From an uncultured Kangiellaceae bacterium (GTDB lineage Bacteria; Pseudomonadota; Gammaproteobacteria; Enterobacterales; Kangiellaceae): a stretch of DNA of 46,039 nucleotides. Position numbers and translations under genes: made by a program. Shown one piece after another: positions 15,787-24,441 of this stretch. The stretch's first letter is position 1. Each line of letters opens with the position of its first letter. The DNA is taken from NCBI GenBank assembly GCA_905479925.1, contig CAJQOL010000124.1, positions 1 to 46,039 on the forward strand, given 5' to 3'. Under the pieces are notes generated by a model. That model was not told the DNA's origin. It did no database searches and saw only the letters and a program-made list of their open reading frames with translations.

Positions 15787-17490
15787 TTGAATGACCGCGT
15801 TAAGAAAAGCTGGCTTCATGTTCTTTGCTCGCTAACTTTTAGTGGCGTGTTATGCGGCTGTTCGCCGTCAAAAGCGCCGGATACTATATTCTTTGGAGGT
15901 AGCATTCTAACCGTTGATGGTAGTGACCGGGTTGTTGAAGCGATTGCTATCAAAGACGGCGTGATTACCCAGGTGGGGAACGAAAAAGACATTTTGTTAA
16001 CTGCCGATACCTCGACCGAACGCTATAACCTTAATGGAAAAACAATTATTCCCGGTTTTGTAGCATCCCACGAACATCCGACACTGACGGCTGTTTTTTC
16101 GTCAACCGTTGACGTAAGTGGCTTTAAGTTTGATAGTTCAAAACAAATGTGGAGCCATTTGAAGGAGCAAATAGCAAACCGGCAGCCCGGCGAATGGGTT
16201 TACGCTAGTGGTTTAGATGCGGTATTAATGCCAGATTTGATTTCCCCCAATATTCAATTTCTTGATCAGATAGCCCCTAACAACCCACTGTTTATTATTT
16301 CTCAAACCATGCATTCTTTTTGGGCGAATACGGCTGCGTTCGAACAGGTTAGTATTTCAAAGTTTACTAAAGATCCCGGCAAAGGCAGCTATTATGGTAA
16401 AGATGATAATGGTGATTTGAACGGTTTCATTTCGGAGCCGGCGGCTGCGCAACCTTTTCTCGAACCATTAAAATCACCAATGGCAATGGTTGGGAAGTAT
16501 CAACAAGCTTTACAGAGTATGGTTGATTCGGGTTATACCTCGGTAGCCTCTTTGGGATATAACCTCCCACCTTTTCTTGCTAAGTATGCAGCGTCCAATA
16601 ACCTATCGCCTCGAATCCGGCAATTTATCTATTTACACAAAGATGAGATGCAGTATCTCCCAGATTCATCGATAAATGGCGATGATTTCTACAGAATTGT
16701 CGGGGTGAAGCTATGGTATGACGGCTCGCCCTATACCGGCACAATGGATGTTACAGAGCCTTATTTGAACAATGCCCTGACTGAGAAGATGGGTATCAAA
16801 GAAGGACACAGTGGTGAAGCAAGGATGACAGATGAGGATATTCTGCAACAGATTAATCATTACAGCAAAAACGATTGGCAGTTGGCGATTCATAGCCAAG
16901 GGGATCAATCTAACAATGACTTAGTTTCAGTAATTGATAAATCGCTAGCTAATAATCATGGATTAACCGCTGACAAATTAAAACGAAACCGAGTAGAGCA
17001 CGGTTTATTGCTCCCTAAAAGGCTTCTTAACGACTTTAGTCGACTTGGAATGACGCCAAGCTTTCATATAAATCATTTGTATTATTATGGAGATGCTTTA
17101 TCTGAACGGATTATTGGTGAACAACGAGCAAATACCCTATTACCAGTACGAACAGCACAGGAATTAGGTTTACACCCTACGCTACATGCTGATAGTCCGA
17201 TGTTTCCAGCGGATCCATTTAGTTTAATGCAAACCGCGGTAACAAGAAAAACAAGGACCGGTAAAACCTTAGGTGCGGATCAAGCTATTAGTCCACAGCA
17301 AGCATTAAGAACAATGACAATAAATGCCGCGTGGCAGCTGAATATGGAGCATAAACTCGGAAGCATTGAAGTCGGTAAATTGGCTGATTTAACCCTAATC
17401 AGTGCTAATCCTTATCACCTGCCACCACAGCAGTGGTCGGAAATTGTGGTTGAAGGCGTTTGGCTGCAAGGTGAACAAAGCGCTCAGTAA
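15787..17490 (+). CDS. Amidohydrolase family lipoprotein (YtcJ-like)
   Basis: A metal-dependent hydrolase of 567 residues, normal length for YtcJ-type amidohydrolases (amidohydrolase 3). The N-terminus carries a probable lipoprotein signal (FSGVLCGC, Cys25), so it acts in the periplasm or on a membrane face. The HxH metal site is His95/His97 in FVASHEHP. Further metal or substrate residues appear in QLAIHSQGDQ, RVEHGLLL and LHADSPMFPADP. The C-terminus returns to the composite beta-domain (LGSIEVGKLADLTLISANPY). It starts at a TTG with an AGGAAC site; the ATG four bases on is out of frame. The substrate is unknown. Confidence 0.87.
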   Translation: MNDRVKKSWLHVLCSLTFSGVLCGCSPSKAPDTIFFGGSILTVDGSDRVVEAIAIKDGVITQVGNEKDILLTADTSTERYNLNGKTIIPGFVASHEHPTLTAVFSSTVDVSGFKFDSSKQMWSHLKEQIANRQPGEWVYASGLDAVLMPDLISPNIQFLDQIAPNNPLFIISQTMHSFWANTAAFEQVSISKFTKDPGKGSYYGKDDNGDLNGFISEPAAAQPFLEPLKSPMAMVGKYQQALQSMVDSGYTSVASLGYNLPPFLAKYAASNNLSPRIRQFIYLHKDEMQYLPDSSINGDDFYRIVGVKLWYDGSPYTGTMDVTEPYLNNALTEKMGIKEGHSGEARMTDEDILQQINHYSKNDWQLAIHSQGDQSNNDLVSVIDKSLANNHGLTADKLKRNRVEHGLLLPKRLLNDFSRLGMTPSFHINHLYYYGDALSERIIGEQRANTLLPVRTAQELGLHPTLHADSPMFPADPFSLMQTAVTRKTRTGKTLGADQAISPQQALRTMTINAAWQLNMEHKLGSIEVGKLADLTLISANPYHLPPQQWSEIVVEGVWLQGEQSAQ

Positions 17491-17519
17491 CACAGCGATT
17501 AGCCTTTTAAAAAATCTAG

Positions 17520-17547
17520 TAACAGTAATAGGGCTAACAGTAATAGG
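17520..17547 (+). repeat. 13-bp direct repeat after the amidohydrolase gene
   Basis: TAACAGTAATAGG occurs at 17520-17532 and 17535-17547, a 15-bp period. No function is evident. Confidence 0.6.
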
Positions 17548-17684
17548 CAGTCTGGCAATCACCATCAGTTATTAAGATTGACCTTTTGTAATCGTAGAAA
17601 GCGATAAAAATTGTGATAAGCTTTGAATCTACGTTGACGGGATTACTCCTGTTAAATCGACTGATTAGCTGAACGGACACTCTA

Positions 17685-18278
17685 ATGACACAGTTTAATT
17701 TTAAGAAGCGTATACCAGATATTCTACTAGAATCTTTTTTCATTGTTAGTGCCTTGTTATTAGCGCTTGCGCTAGATCAGTGGCGAGACAATCAAAATGA
17801 ACTGGCACTCGCAGATAAAGCCAAAAACGCAATATATATTGAGCTAGCGGACAGTAAACGTAAGTTGGAAGAAAAACAAATTGATCATCAGAAAATACTG
17901 GAGACTATTCAATCCTTTATTCGCGAAAGAGAAAGTAATAAAGATTCGAGGGAGGGACTTCAGTTTGAATACTCTATGGTACTAATTTCTAATTCTGCAT
18001 GGAGCTCCGCGAAAATGACTCAAATTGTTCAGTCATTTGATTTTGGTGAAATCACCAATTTTTCTCAGATTTATCAGATGCAAACATTATTTCTAGCGAA
18101 TCAAAATGAAATCATTGAAAAGGTGATGGAAATGGGGGAACTGGAGGATAGTGAATTACTAGGATTTGCAAAAGGACTAGAGCATAGACTAAGAATTTTA
18201 GTTGATATCAATAAGAACTTTTGTGATGGCCTAGACTCAGTGATTTCAGAACGAAGCTCTTTTGACGAAGGACGGTAA
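17685..18278 (+). CDS. Membrane-anchored hypothetical protein with helical periplasmic domain
   Basis: A 197-residue protein that I do not recognise. Residues about 12-31 (ILLESFFIVSALLLALALDQ) form one membrane helix, followed directly by WRDNQNELALADKAKNAIYI, a layout seen in small proteins with a helical, coiled-coil periplasmic domain. The remainder is charged and helical (ELADSKRKLEEKQIDHQKIL). It ends two bases before the GTG of the GST gene, so the pair is very likely co-translated. There is no catalytic motif. Confidence 0.75.
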   Translation: MTQFNFKKRIPDILLESFFIVSALLLALALDQWRDNQNELALADKAKNAIYIELADSKRKLEEKQIDHQKILETIQSFIRERESNKDSREGLQFEYSMVLISNSAWSSAKMTQIVQSFDFGEITNFSQIYQMQTLFLANQNEIIEKVMEMGELEDSELLGFAKGLEHRLRILVDINKNFCDGLDSVISERSSFDEGR

Positions 18279-18280
18279 CA

Positions 18281-18919
18281 GTGTATCAATTATTCTATTA
18301 TCCAAGAAACGCAAGCTGGGCTCCACACTTAATGCTCAGCGAATTAAATGTTGATTATGAACTTAAGTTGGTCGATAGAAAAAACGATGCACAGAAAGAT
18401 GCACAATATCTCGCATTAAATCCAACGGGTAGAATTCCTACGCTAATTCACGGTGAACAAACTATTTTTGAAAGCGCGGCTATAGGACTCTATTTATGTG
18501 AGCAGCATGTTAACGCAAATCTTTTACCGGCAATGGGAAATCCATTAAGAGTCCAGTGTTATCAGTGGCTGTTTTATCTAACCTCTACGGTTCAATCTGA
18601 ATTAATGGTTTATTTCTATCCAGAAAAGCATACAACCGATAGCACTCATTCTCCGGCAATTGTGTTAGCTCAGGAAAAATTAATTAGTGAAGGTTTGAAG
18701 CTGCTTGATCAGCAAATAGCAAATAAACGATTCTTGATGGGTGATCATATAACTATCTGTGATTACTTCCTTTTTATGATGTGTCATTGGGCAAGTGATT
18801 TGAAAAGACCGCCCATTAGTTTTACTAATCTTGGACGGTTAATGCGGGAACTTGCCAGTCGCGAGTCTTTTCGTCAGGTTTGTGAGGTTGAAGGTACTAG
18901 TTTAACAATTTACGACTAG
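18281..18919 (+). CDS. Glutathione S-transferase family protein
   Basis: A cytoplasmic GST of 212 residues. The thioredoxin-fold N-terminal domain begins LFYYPRNASWAPHLMLSELN and contains the cis-Pro and glutathione-contact segments NPTGRIPTLIHG and FESAAIGLYLCE. The C-terminal all-helical domain ends near residue 205, with DHITICDYFLFMMCHW as the N-capping region. It starts at GTG 18281, two bases after the upstream stop. The substrate cannot be inferred; the coupling to a membrane-anchored protein is unusual. Confidence 0.9.
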   Translation: MYQLFYYPRNASWAPHLMLSELNVDYELKLVDRKNDAQKDAQYLALNPTGRIPTLIHGEQTIFESAAIGLYLCEQHVNANLLPAMGNPLRVQCYQWLFYLTSTVQSELMVYFYPEKHTTDSTHSPAIVLAQEKLISEGLKLLDQQIANKRFLMGDHITICDYFLFMMCHWASDLKRPPISFTNLGRLMRELASRESFRQVCEVEGTSLTIYD

Positions 18920-19024
18920 GCAAACCTAGACTGGAGTTTCTCTAAAGTGATTGATTCAGTTTTTGGCTGGTTATTTGGTTATTTGGTTTTTGGGATAGTG
19001 GTGTAAAATAAAGGAAATCGCGCA

Positions 19025-19441
19025 ATGTCTGGCATAACAGAACTTGACTCACTTATTACCAGTATGTCACCTAAGTTAAATGATGGTGATTTTGTATTTT
19101 GTACGACTCGGCAACCTATTGCTGAAATGATGGCGCTAGAGCCGATAGCGACTTTTTGCGAAGAAGAAGGCAGCACCCTAATACTCACGCAAGATGCAGC
19201 AGACTCCGCAGAGTTAAACTATGACGGGCTTTTCAAGCAAATTACCCTTTCGGTTCATTCTAGTTTGCAAGCTGTTGGTTTAACCGCAGCGATTTCTCGA
19301 AAACTCACTGAAAAAAACATTAGTGCTAACGTTATCGCCGCTTATTACCATGACCATATTTTTGTGCCAAAAGAAAAAGCAAGGGAAGCTATGCTAGCTT
19401 TAAAGGAGCTAGTCAATGAAAAACAACCTATAGCTGATTAA
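19025..19441 (+). CDS. ACT domain-containing protein
   Basis: A 138-residue cytoplasmic protein of two ACT-like halves: TELDSLITSMSPKLNDGDFV to about residue 60, and QITLSVHSSLQAVGLTAAIS with ISANVIAAYYHDHIFVP afterwards. This is the stand-alone ACT family usually annotated only as ACT domain protein, thought to bind amino acids or similar ligands. An AAAGGAAA site precedes the ATG. A DUF2007 gene follows 29 bp downstream and is probably co-transcribed. Confidence 0.85.
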   Translation: MSGITELDSLITSMSPKLNDGDFVFCTTRQPIAEMMALEPIATFCEEEGSTLILTQDAADSAELNYDGLFKQITLSVHSSLQAVGLTAAISRKLTEKNISANVIAAYYHDHIFVPKEKAREAMLALKELVNEKQPIAD

Positions 19442-19470
19442 TTAATCATTTACATATAAATGGAGTTATC

Positions 19471-19773
19471 ATGAAGCAAATATTTACTAATGAAAATCGA
19501 ATTCTAGCAATGCATTCGAAGAACGTTTTAGAGAACGCCGGTATTGAAGTTATGCTCAAGAATGAACATGGTTCCGCTGGGGCAACACCGGGCCATCAAA
19601 TTTGGTTAGAAATCTGGGTTAATGAAACGGATTATGAGCGCTCCATTGAGTTACTAAAGTACTCAGAAGAAGAGGCTAAGAAAATTTGGGTCTGCAAGAA
19701 TTGTAATGAAGAGAATACTGCAACTTTTGGGGCCTGCTGGAATTGCCAAACGGCCGCTGAAGTGATTCAATAA
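19471..19773 (+). CDS. DUF2007 domain protein with C-terminal zinc ribbon
   Basis: A 100-residue cytoplasmic protein. Residues 1-65 match the DUF2007 'putative signal transducing' family (LAMHSKNVLENAGIEVMLKN, IWLEIWVNETDYERSIELL). The last 30 residues, WVCKNCNEENTATFGACWNC, form a four-Cys zinc ribbon like RanBP2-type fingers. GGAG precedes the start. It lies directly after the ACT gene. The family's biochemical role is not established. Confidence 0.85.
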   Translation: MKQIFTNENRILAMHSKNVLENAGIEVMLKNEHGSAGATPGHQIWLEIWVNETDYERSIELLKYSEEEAKKIWVCKNCNEENTATFGACWNCQTAAEVIQ

Positions 19774-19819
19774 AAGAGTAACAACTAATACAACAACAGC
19801 TAAAAAAACAATAAAAAAA

Positions 19820-19854
19820 ATAACAACAGAAAAATAACAACAGAAAAATAACAG
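19820..19854 (+). repeat. 14-bp tandem repeat in an A-rich leader
   Basis: ATAACAACAGAAAA occurs twice in tandem (19820-19833, 19834-19847) with a partial third copy, inside a very A-rich stretch (19798-19854) just upstream of the cupin gene. It may act as an unstructured leader. Confidence 0.7.
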
Positions 19855-19919
19855 TCATATTCCAAAAAAGTAAGAACAGCGCTAAGTTCAACTCAATGGA
19901 AGTTTTAGGGAGTCTCTGT

Positions 19920-21047
19920 ATGGCCAAAAAGGATTCAACTTACCAGCAAGCCGAATTGGCAAAAGCTGAGGTCATACTGTCGTGTATCGAGCTGACTGAA
20001 AACTTGGAATTTTTTACTAATGAGCTAGCATTTAAAATTGAAACTATCTTTCCCGCAGACAACCCTAAAGTAACGGTACTCATTGGTTATGGATTGAGGC
20101 TTCGGCTGCAAGTTGGTGTCAATGATAATCCCGGACAACTCCGAATTGAACGATTTGGACAAGGCAACCAATCAATCATTGCACCTAATGGAACAAAAAT
20201 CGAATTTGTTGATATTTCCCTGCCAGTTCCACTTCCCGCAAATCAGCCCATTCTGGTCGTTAACCGAATTGCATCGGAAAATGCCTGGCAAGTTGGGCGT
20301 GCAGGTATGCGCTATAGAGATCTCATTCCGGAACGTCAGGGAGGACGCTTTATTGCTTCGCATATTCATATTCCTAATGGTGGACCGGTGCCGGACTATG
20401 TTCATTACCATAAAATTCGTTTTCAACTGATATATTGTTACAAAGGCTGGGCCAAGTTGGTTTACCAAGATCAAGGTGAGCCATTCTATTTGAAAGCCGG
20501 AGACTGTGTCCTGCAGCCACCTCAAATTAGGCATCGAGTTCTGGAAAGTTCCGAAGGCCTTGAGGTGGTGGAAGTTGGTTGTCCTGCAGAACATGAAACC
20601 TACGCAGAACACGAGATGACATTGCCGAATGCAATTGTTGACACTGGTAAGGAATACTTTGCACAACAATTTGTCCACCATATTGCGCAAGAATCAGCTC
20701 GTGAGCCCTGGCGGATAAAAGGATTTCATGCAAGAAACTTAGGAATTGGCAAAGCAACGTTAGGGATAGTTGGCGCTTATGTAGTATCACCTATCATTGA
20801 TATCTTACGAGAGAGTGCCGAGCCGACCCTTTTAAAACATGATGAAGAGTTTTTATTCTTATTTATTCTCAAGGGAGGATTAGAGTTCTTTATTGACGGC
20901 CAAGAAACGTTGAATCTAAAAGAAGGTGATTCAGTAACCATTCCCGCCGGATTGTTTCATGGTATTTTATCCTGCTCGAATGATGCCGAATTCCTCGAAG
21001 TTAGATTATCCGATGATTTTTCCTCCATTAAAATTAAGCACCAGTAA
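19920..21047 (+). CDS. Bicupin protein, possible dioxygenase-like enzyme
   Basis: A 375-residue protein with two cupin folds. The first (about 140-240) has HIHIPNGGPVPDYVHYHKIR with several possible metal His residues, then YKGWAKLVYQDQGEPFYLKA and GDCVLQPPQIRHRV. The second (about 290-375) has LLKHDEEFLFLFILKGGLEF and GDSVTIPAGLFHGIL, with fewer His. It starts at ATG 19920 behind AGGGAG rather than at an ATG at 19896. It lies 25 bp before an NSS-type transporter, so it may act on an imported amine or amino acid. The exact reaction is unknown. Confidence 0.8.
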   Translation: MAKKDSTYQQAELAKAEVILSCIELTENLEFFTNELAFKIETIFPADNPKVTVLIGYGLRLRLQVGVNDNPGQLRIERFGQGNQSIIAPNGTKIEFVDISLPVPLPANQPILVVNRIASENAWQVGRAGMRYRDLIPERQGGRFIASHIHIPNGGPVPDYVHYHKIRFQLIYCYKGWAKLVYQDQGEPFYLKAGDCVLQPPQIRHRVLESSEGLEVVEVGCPAEHETYAEHEMTLPNAIVDTGKEYFAQQFVHHIAQESAREPWRIKGFHARNLGIGKATLGIVGAYVVSPIIDILRESAEPTLLKHDEEFLFLFILKGGLEFFIDGQETLNLKEGDSVTIPAGLFHGILSCSNDAEFLEVRLSDDFSSIKIKHQ

Positions 21048-21072
21048 TAATCATTAACAGAAGGAATTAATC

Positions 21073-22374
21073 ATGTCGAATCGTCCGGTCTTTTCTAATC
21101 GACTCTTAACCATCGTTACCATGATTGGGGTGTCGATAGGTTTAGGGAATGTTTGGCGGTTTCCTTACATGATGGGGGAGTATGGTGGTAGCGCATTTTT
21201 GTTTGTCTATTTACTTTTTACTGTCTTATTTGCTATTCCAGCAGTAATGGCAGAATGGAGTCTTGGTCGGTCTACTCGACAAGGGCCTGTCGGTGCGTTT
21301 TCGACTATGTGGGGAAAGAAACCTGGCCTCATTATTGGCGGGATGTTGTTAACTACCATTTTTATCGCAGAGTCTTATTACATCTATGTGATTGCTAATG
21401 TTGGCTTCTCAACATTTTTCAGCGCTACCAACGGATTTGAAGAGGGCCAACTGGGATTGTTTACTGAAAGATTAAATGACCCCACATTACAATATGTCAT
21501 TTCGGTATTTCTACTCGGAGTTTCTTATCTAATTCTCACCCGCGGTTTAAAGAAGGGGATAGAATCTATTAGCAAAATATTTGTGCCGTTTTTTGGATTG
21601 GCAATTCTATTTTTGATTCTTTTTGCGCTTCAACTAAACAATGCAACGCAGCATCTACTGGATTTTCTTTCGCCGGACTTCGAAGCTTTAGAAACACAAC
21701 ATATATTTGCAGCGCTTGGTCAGGCATTTTTTTCCTTGGGACTGGGTGGAACCTTCTTGTTAGTCTTTGGTAGTTTTATGCGACAAGATGAAAACCTTGC
21801 AAAATCATCAATATTGGTTGCCATTGGTGATGTTGGAGCGGCAATTCTTGTTGGTCTGTTCATTGTGCCAACGGTTTTAAGTTTGGGTTTAGATATGAGC
21901 CAAGGGCCGGGGTTATTGTTCTCTACATTACCGGAATTATTCCAGCGATTGCCTCTAGGGCAATTAGTCGGAACGCTCTTTTTGTTTAGCTTATTTATGG
22001 TGACATTTATATCTAGCCTGGCGGCGTTAGAGGTTGTTATAACAGGATTGCACGATGCTTTTAATGAAAAGTTTTCGCGAAAACGATTGATCCAAGTTAT
22101 CTGCGCTTTACAAGTCTTCTTGGTGCTTCCGATAGCGATTAATCCTTCTATCATTGGTACGCTGGATTTGATTTTTGGATCCGGCATGCAAGTCTTGGGG
22201 AGTATGCTGGTACTACTGGCTCTAACTTGGGGGCAAAGCAAGCGGAAAGCACTGCTCGCGGTTTTTGGAAGCCGTAGTAAGTCATGGCATGGGTTATATT
22301 ATTACTGGGTTAAATGGGTCGTTCCCGCTGTTTTATTTTTTGTTTTGATTGGTTATATCGTAACCAAACTATAG
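21073..22374 (+). CDS. Sodium-dependent neurotransmitter-symporter (NSS) family transporter
   Basis: An inner-membrane sodium symporter of 433 residues, the short bacterial type (about 11 membrane helices). The first helix carries the NSS signature GVSIGLGNVWRFPYMMGEYG, which forms the substrate and Na+ sites; the second region PAVMAEWSLGRSTRQGP is also typical. It most likely imports an amino acid or amine. AAGGAA precedes the ATG. It shares an operon with the bicupin gene, which may process the imported compound. Confidence 0.93.
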   Translation: MSNRPVFSNRLLTIVTMIGVSIGLGNVWRFPYMMGEYGGSAFLFVYLLFTVLFAIPAVMAEWSLGRSTRQGPVGAFSTMWGKKPGLIIGGMLLTTIFIAESYYIYVIANVGFSTFFSATNGFEEGQLGLFTERLNDPTLQYVISVFLLGVSYLILTRGLKKGIESISKIFVPFFGLAILFLILFALQLNNATQHLLDFLSPDFEALETQHIFAALGQAFFSLGLGGTFLLVFGSFMRQDENLAKSSILVAIGDVGAAILVGLFIVPTVLSLGLDMSQGPGLLFSTLPELFQRLPLGQLVGTLFLFSLFMVTFISSLAALEVVITGLHDAFNEKFSRKRLIQVICALQVFLVLPIAINPSIIGTLDLIFGSGMQVLGSMLVLLALTWGQSKRKALLAVFGSRSKSWHGLYYYWVKWVVPAVLFFVLIGYIVTKL

Positions 22375-22455
22375 TTTACGGAATAAGTATTTCTCGCAAA
22401 CAGGTAAAGGCACCGTGCTGAAACCCTTATTGTTCTGTTTAGTCCGAGTTAAGTT

Positions 22456-22491
22456 AAAAGTTAGATCAAAAGTTAAGCTAAAGGTTAACAA
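22456..22491 (+). repeat. Three imperfect 12-bp tandem units
   Basis: AAAAGTTAGATC, AAAAGTTAAGCT and AAAGGTTAACAA follow one another upstream of the LURP-one-like gene. The significance is unclear. Confidence 0.5.
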
Positions 22492-22560
22492 TATTCTGGT
22501 TGTTGATATTTAATGCCAAGGAAATTGCATACTTAAACTTTAATACAAAGGGAAATTTAG

Positions 22561-23055
22561 ATGATTTATCGAATAAAGGAAAAGTTCTGGGGATTTGGAG
22601 ATACTTTCAATATCACCAATAAGAACGGTGATAACTGTTTCGTCGTTAAGGGCAAAGCGTTCTCGTGGGGAAATAAGCTCTCTTTCCAAGATGTTTCAGG
22701 AAAAGAATTGGCTTTTATCAGTCAGAAAATACTATCTTTTCGGCCCCGATATCGAATTTACATTGATGGAAATTTATTTGCTGAAGTTAACAAAGAGTTT
22801 AGCTGGTTTAGCAAAAAGTTTTTGTTAGATGTGCCCGGCCCAAATGACTACTCGATTGACGGTTCATTTTGGAAACATGACTATACTTTTACACGTCGCT
22901 CTCGAGCGGTTGCGACGGTCAGCAAAGATTTTTGGGGCTGGACGGATAGTTATGGTGTAGAAGTAGAAGAGGGGGAAGATGTCGTATCTATTCTCTGTGC
23001 TTGTATTGTAATCGATCAAGTATTAGCAGACGATAGTAACGGTGATTATGGTTGA
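22561..23055 (+). CDS. LURP-one-related (LOR/DUF567-like) protein
   Basis: A 164-residue cytoplasmic protein of the LOR fold, a tubby-like beta barrel around a central helix. Typical features are the repeated aromatic strands: FWGFGDTFNITNKNGDNCFV, RYRIYIDGNLFAEVNKEFSW, and VATVSKDFWGWTDSYGVEVE before the hydrophobic C-terminal helix VVSILCACIVIDQVLAD. An AGGGAAA site precedes the ATG. It is a single gene, convergent with the TPR gene across a shared terminator. The bacterial function of this family is unknown. Confidence 0.85.
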   Translation: MIYRIKEKFWGFGDTFNITNKNGDNCFVVKGKAFSWGNKLSFQDVSGKELAFISQKILSFRPRYRIYIDGNLFAEVNKEFSWFSKKFLLDVPGPNDYSIDGSFWKHDYTFTRRSRAVATVSKDFWGWTDSYGVEVEEGEDVVSILCACIVIDQVLADDSNGDYG

Positions 23056-23069
23056 TTTAGGGCATAAAA

Positions 23070-23107
23070 ATCACCACCAATATTAATCGGTGGCGATAGT
23101 TTTTTTG
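23070..23107 (+). terminator. Bidirectional intrinsic terminator
   Basis: ATCACCACC (23070-23078) and GGTGGCGAT (23089-23097) form a 9-bp stem with one mismatch and a 10-base loop. It runs into seven T residues on the plus strand and a five-T tract on the minus strand. It lies between the convergent LURP-one-like and TPR genes and can serve both. Confidence 0.8.
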
Positions 23108-23116
23108 TGCCGTCTA

Positions 23117-24121
23117 TCAGAGTTTCTTAATTGATTTTTTCAAAGACTTTAACAGCTGCTTGTCTTTTGTTTCTTGTTGAGCTTCTTTATACAGAGTTTT
23201 TGCGCTTTTCTTGTCGCCAGTCTGTTTAAATAAAATACCTAATCGATACTTTGCCCATGCTTTGGACGGTAGCTGGTCTGATTCCGGTGCGGTTTTAATA
23301 TACTGGTTTAAAGAATCTATTCCTTCTTTGTGATTGCTCTCACTTAGTACACTCGATCGACCGACTTGATACAACGCGGCATAGTTTGTATGGTCTTCCT
23401 CGGAAGCGCGCTCTAGCGTTTGGATTTTTCTAAAATCGGCTAGCGCCTTCCCATACTCTTCCAGCGTCTGGTAATACAAGCCACGACTAAATAAGACGTT
23501 GGCATTGTCTGCAAGTTTGCCATCGACCGATGAATAATGTTGTTCAAGCAGACCGCTTGCACCAGTACTTTGGTAAACGTTTGCTAGAGCCATAAAGCCT
23601 TTTACGGGATCAAGTTTCTCAATAGCGTTAGCTTCCTGCATGGCGAGTTTTTCGTCACCGCCTAAGAATCCAGGGGCCTGCAAATAAAAACTCATTAATC
23701 CTCGACGATAGTCGATGGTTTCTGGCTCAAGCTCAGCTGCTCTTTTAAATGATTTGAGCGCGTTTTTTGCGTAACCCGGTGCACTAAACATGCTAGAGTC
23801 TTCGGCCTGAGCACCCATAATTCGAGCGGCGTCAAAATGAATCCGAGCATTTTCTGGTGAGAGCTCTTTGGCTTTTTCGATATATTCTTCGGCTTCATCA
23901 AGTTCACTTTCATTAAGGGCTATCTTTGCGAGGTAGTGAAGCGCTGTTGAGTCATTCTTATTGTTATCGAGAGATTGGTTAAAGAGCATTTTTGCATTAG
24001 CTAACTCTTGATTTTCATAGGCTTTGATGGCCTCTTGGCTTGCTGTAGCGCTGTAGCTAACTAAGGAGCCTATTAGAACCGATGCACTAAGCAGGTGTTT
24101 CTTAAGGGGCTTTAAATTCAT
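23117..24121 (-). CDS. Periplasmic TPR-repeat protein
   Basis: A 334-residue exported protein with a signal peptide (LLSASVLIGSLVSYSATAS). The mature part is a run of tetratricopeptide repeats, for example STALHYLAKIALNESELDEA, ARIHFDAARIMGAQAEDSSM, VLFSRGLYYQTLEEYGKALA and SKAWAKYRLGILFKQTGDKK. These form a scaffold for protein contacts, probably in the periplasm. AAGGAAA precedes the ATG. No partner is indicated by the neighbours. Confidence 0.87.
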   Translation of the reverse strand: MNLKPLKKHLLSASVLIGSLVSYSATASQEAIKAYENQELANAKMLFNQSLDNNKNDSTALHYLAKIALNESELDEAEEYIEKAKELSPENARIHFDAARIMGAQAEDSSMFSAPGYAKNALKSFKRAAELEPETIDYRRGLMSFYLQAPGFLGGDEKLAMQEANAIEKLDPVKGFMALANVYQSTGASGLLEQHYSSVDGKLADNANVLFSRGLYYQTLEEYGKALADFRKIQTLERASEEDHTNYAALYQVGRSSVLSESNHKEGIDSLNQYIKTAPESDQLPSKAWAKYRLGILFKQTGDKKSAKTLYKEAQQETKDKQLLKSLKKSIKKL

Positions 24122-24441
24122 TATTATTTCCTTCTATCTTAAAGAGGCTTGATCAATACCGGTATTTTCTGACTGGTCGAAGAAACTGAAACTAAACATC
24201 TTTCAAATTACTCGTTTAGCTCCTAAACAGTCAAACCAAGTTCGACTCTACATAGCTTAAGCTGAACGAGTAATGAATCGATAGGTTGAGGCATTGATGT
24301 TGATGTTTTACGTTGATTTTAAGCCAATAACCATCAACCATTCTGTGAATGCTTTAGTGGTATTTGGGGACCATTTTTAAAGGAAGGGTAATATCCAATC
24401 TAATTGGCTATAGCTTACCCTGTTGAAATGGTTAAAGGTAT
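24122..24441. other. Intergenic region between TPR and LacI genes
   Basis: A gap of 320 bp upstream of the TPR gene and downstream of the LacI gene on the same strand. I see no ORF, no operator like the four sugar-locus sites, no ECF-type promoter and no clear terminator. Confidence 0.6.

Noticed and set aside
20113-20790. ORFs of 87-172 codons overlapping the bicupin gene
   Set aside because: They are shadow frames; the cupin frame has clear motifs and a ribosome-binding site.
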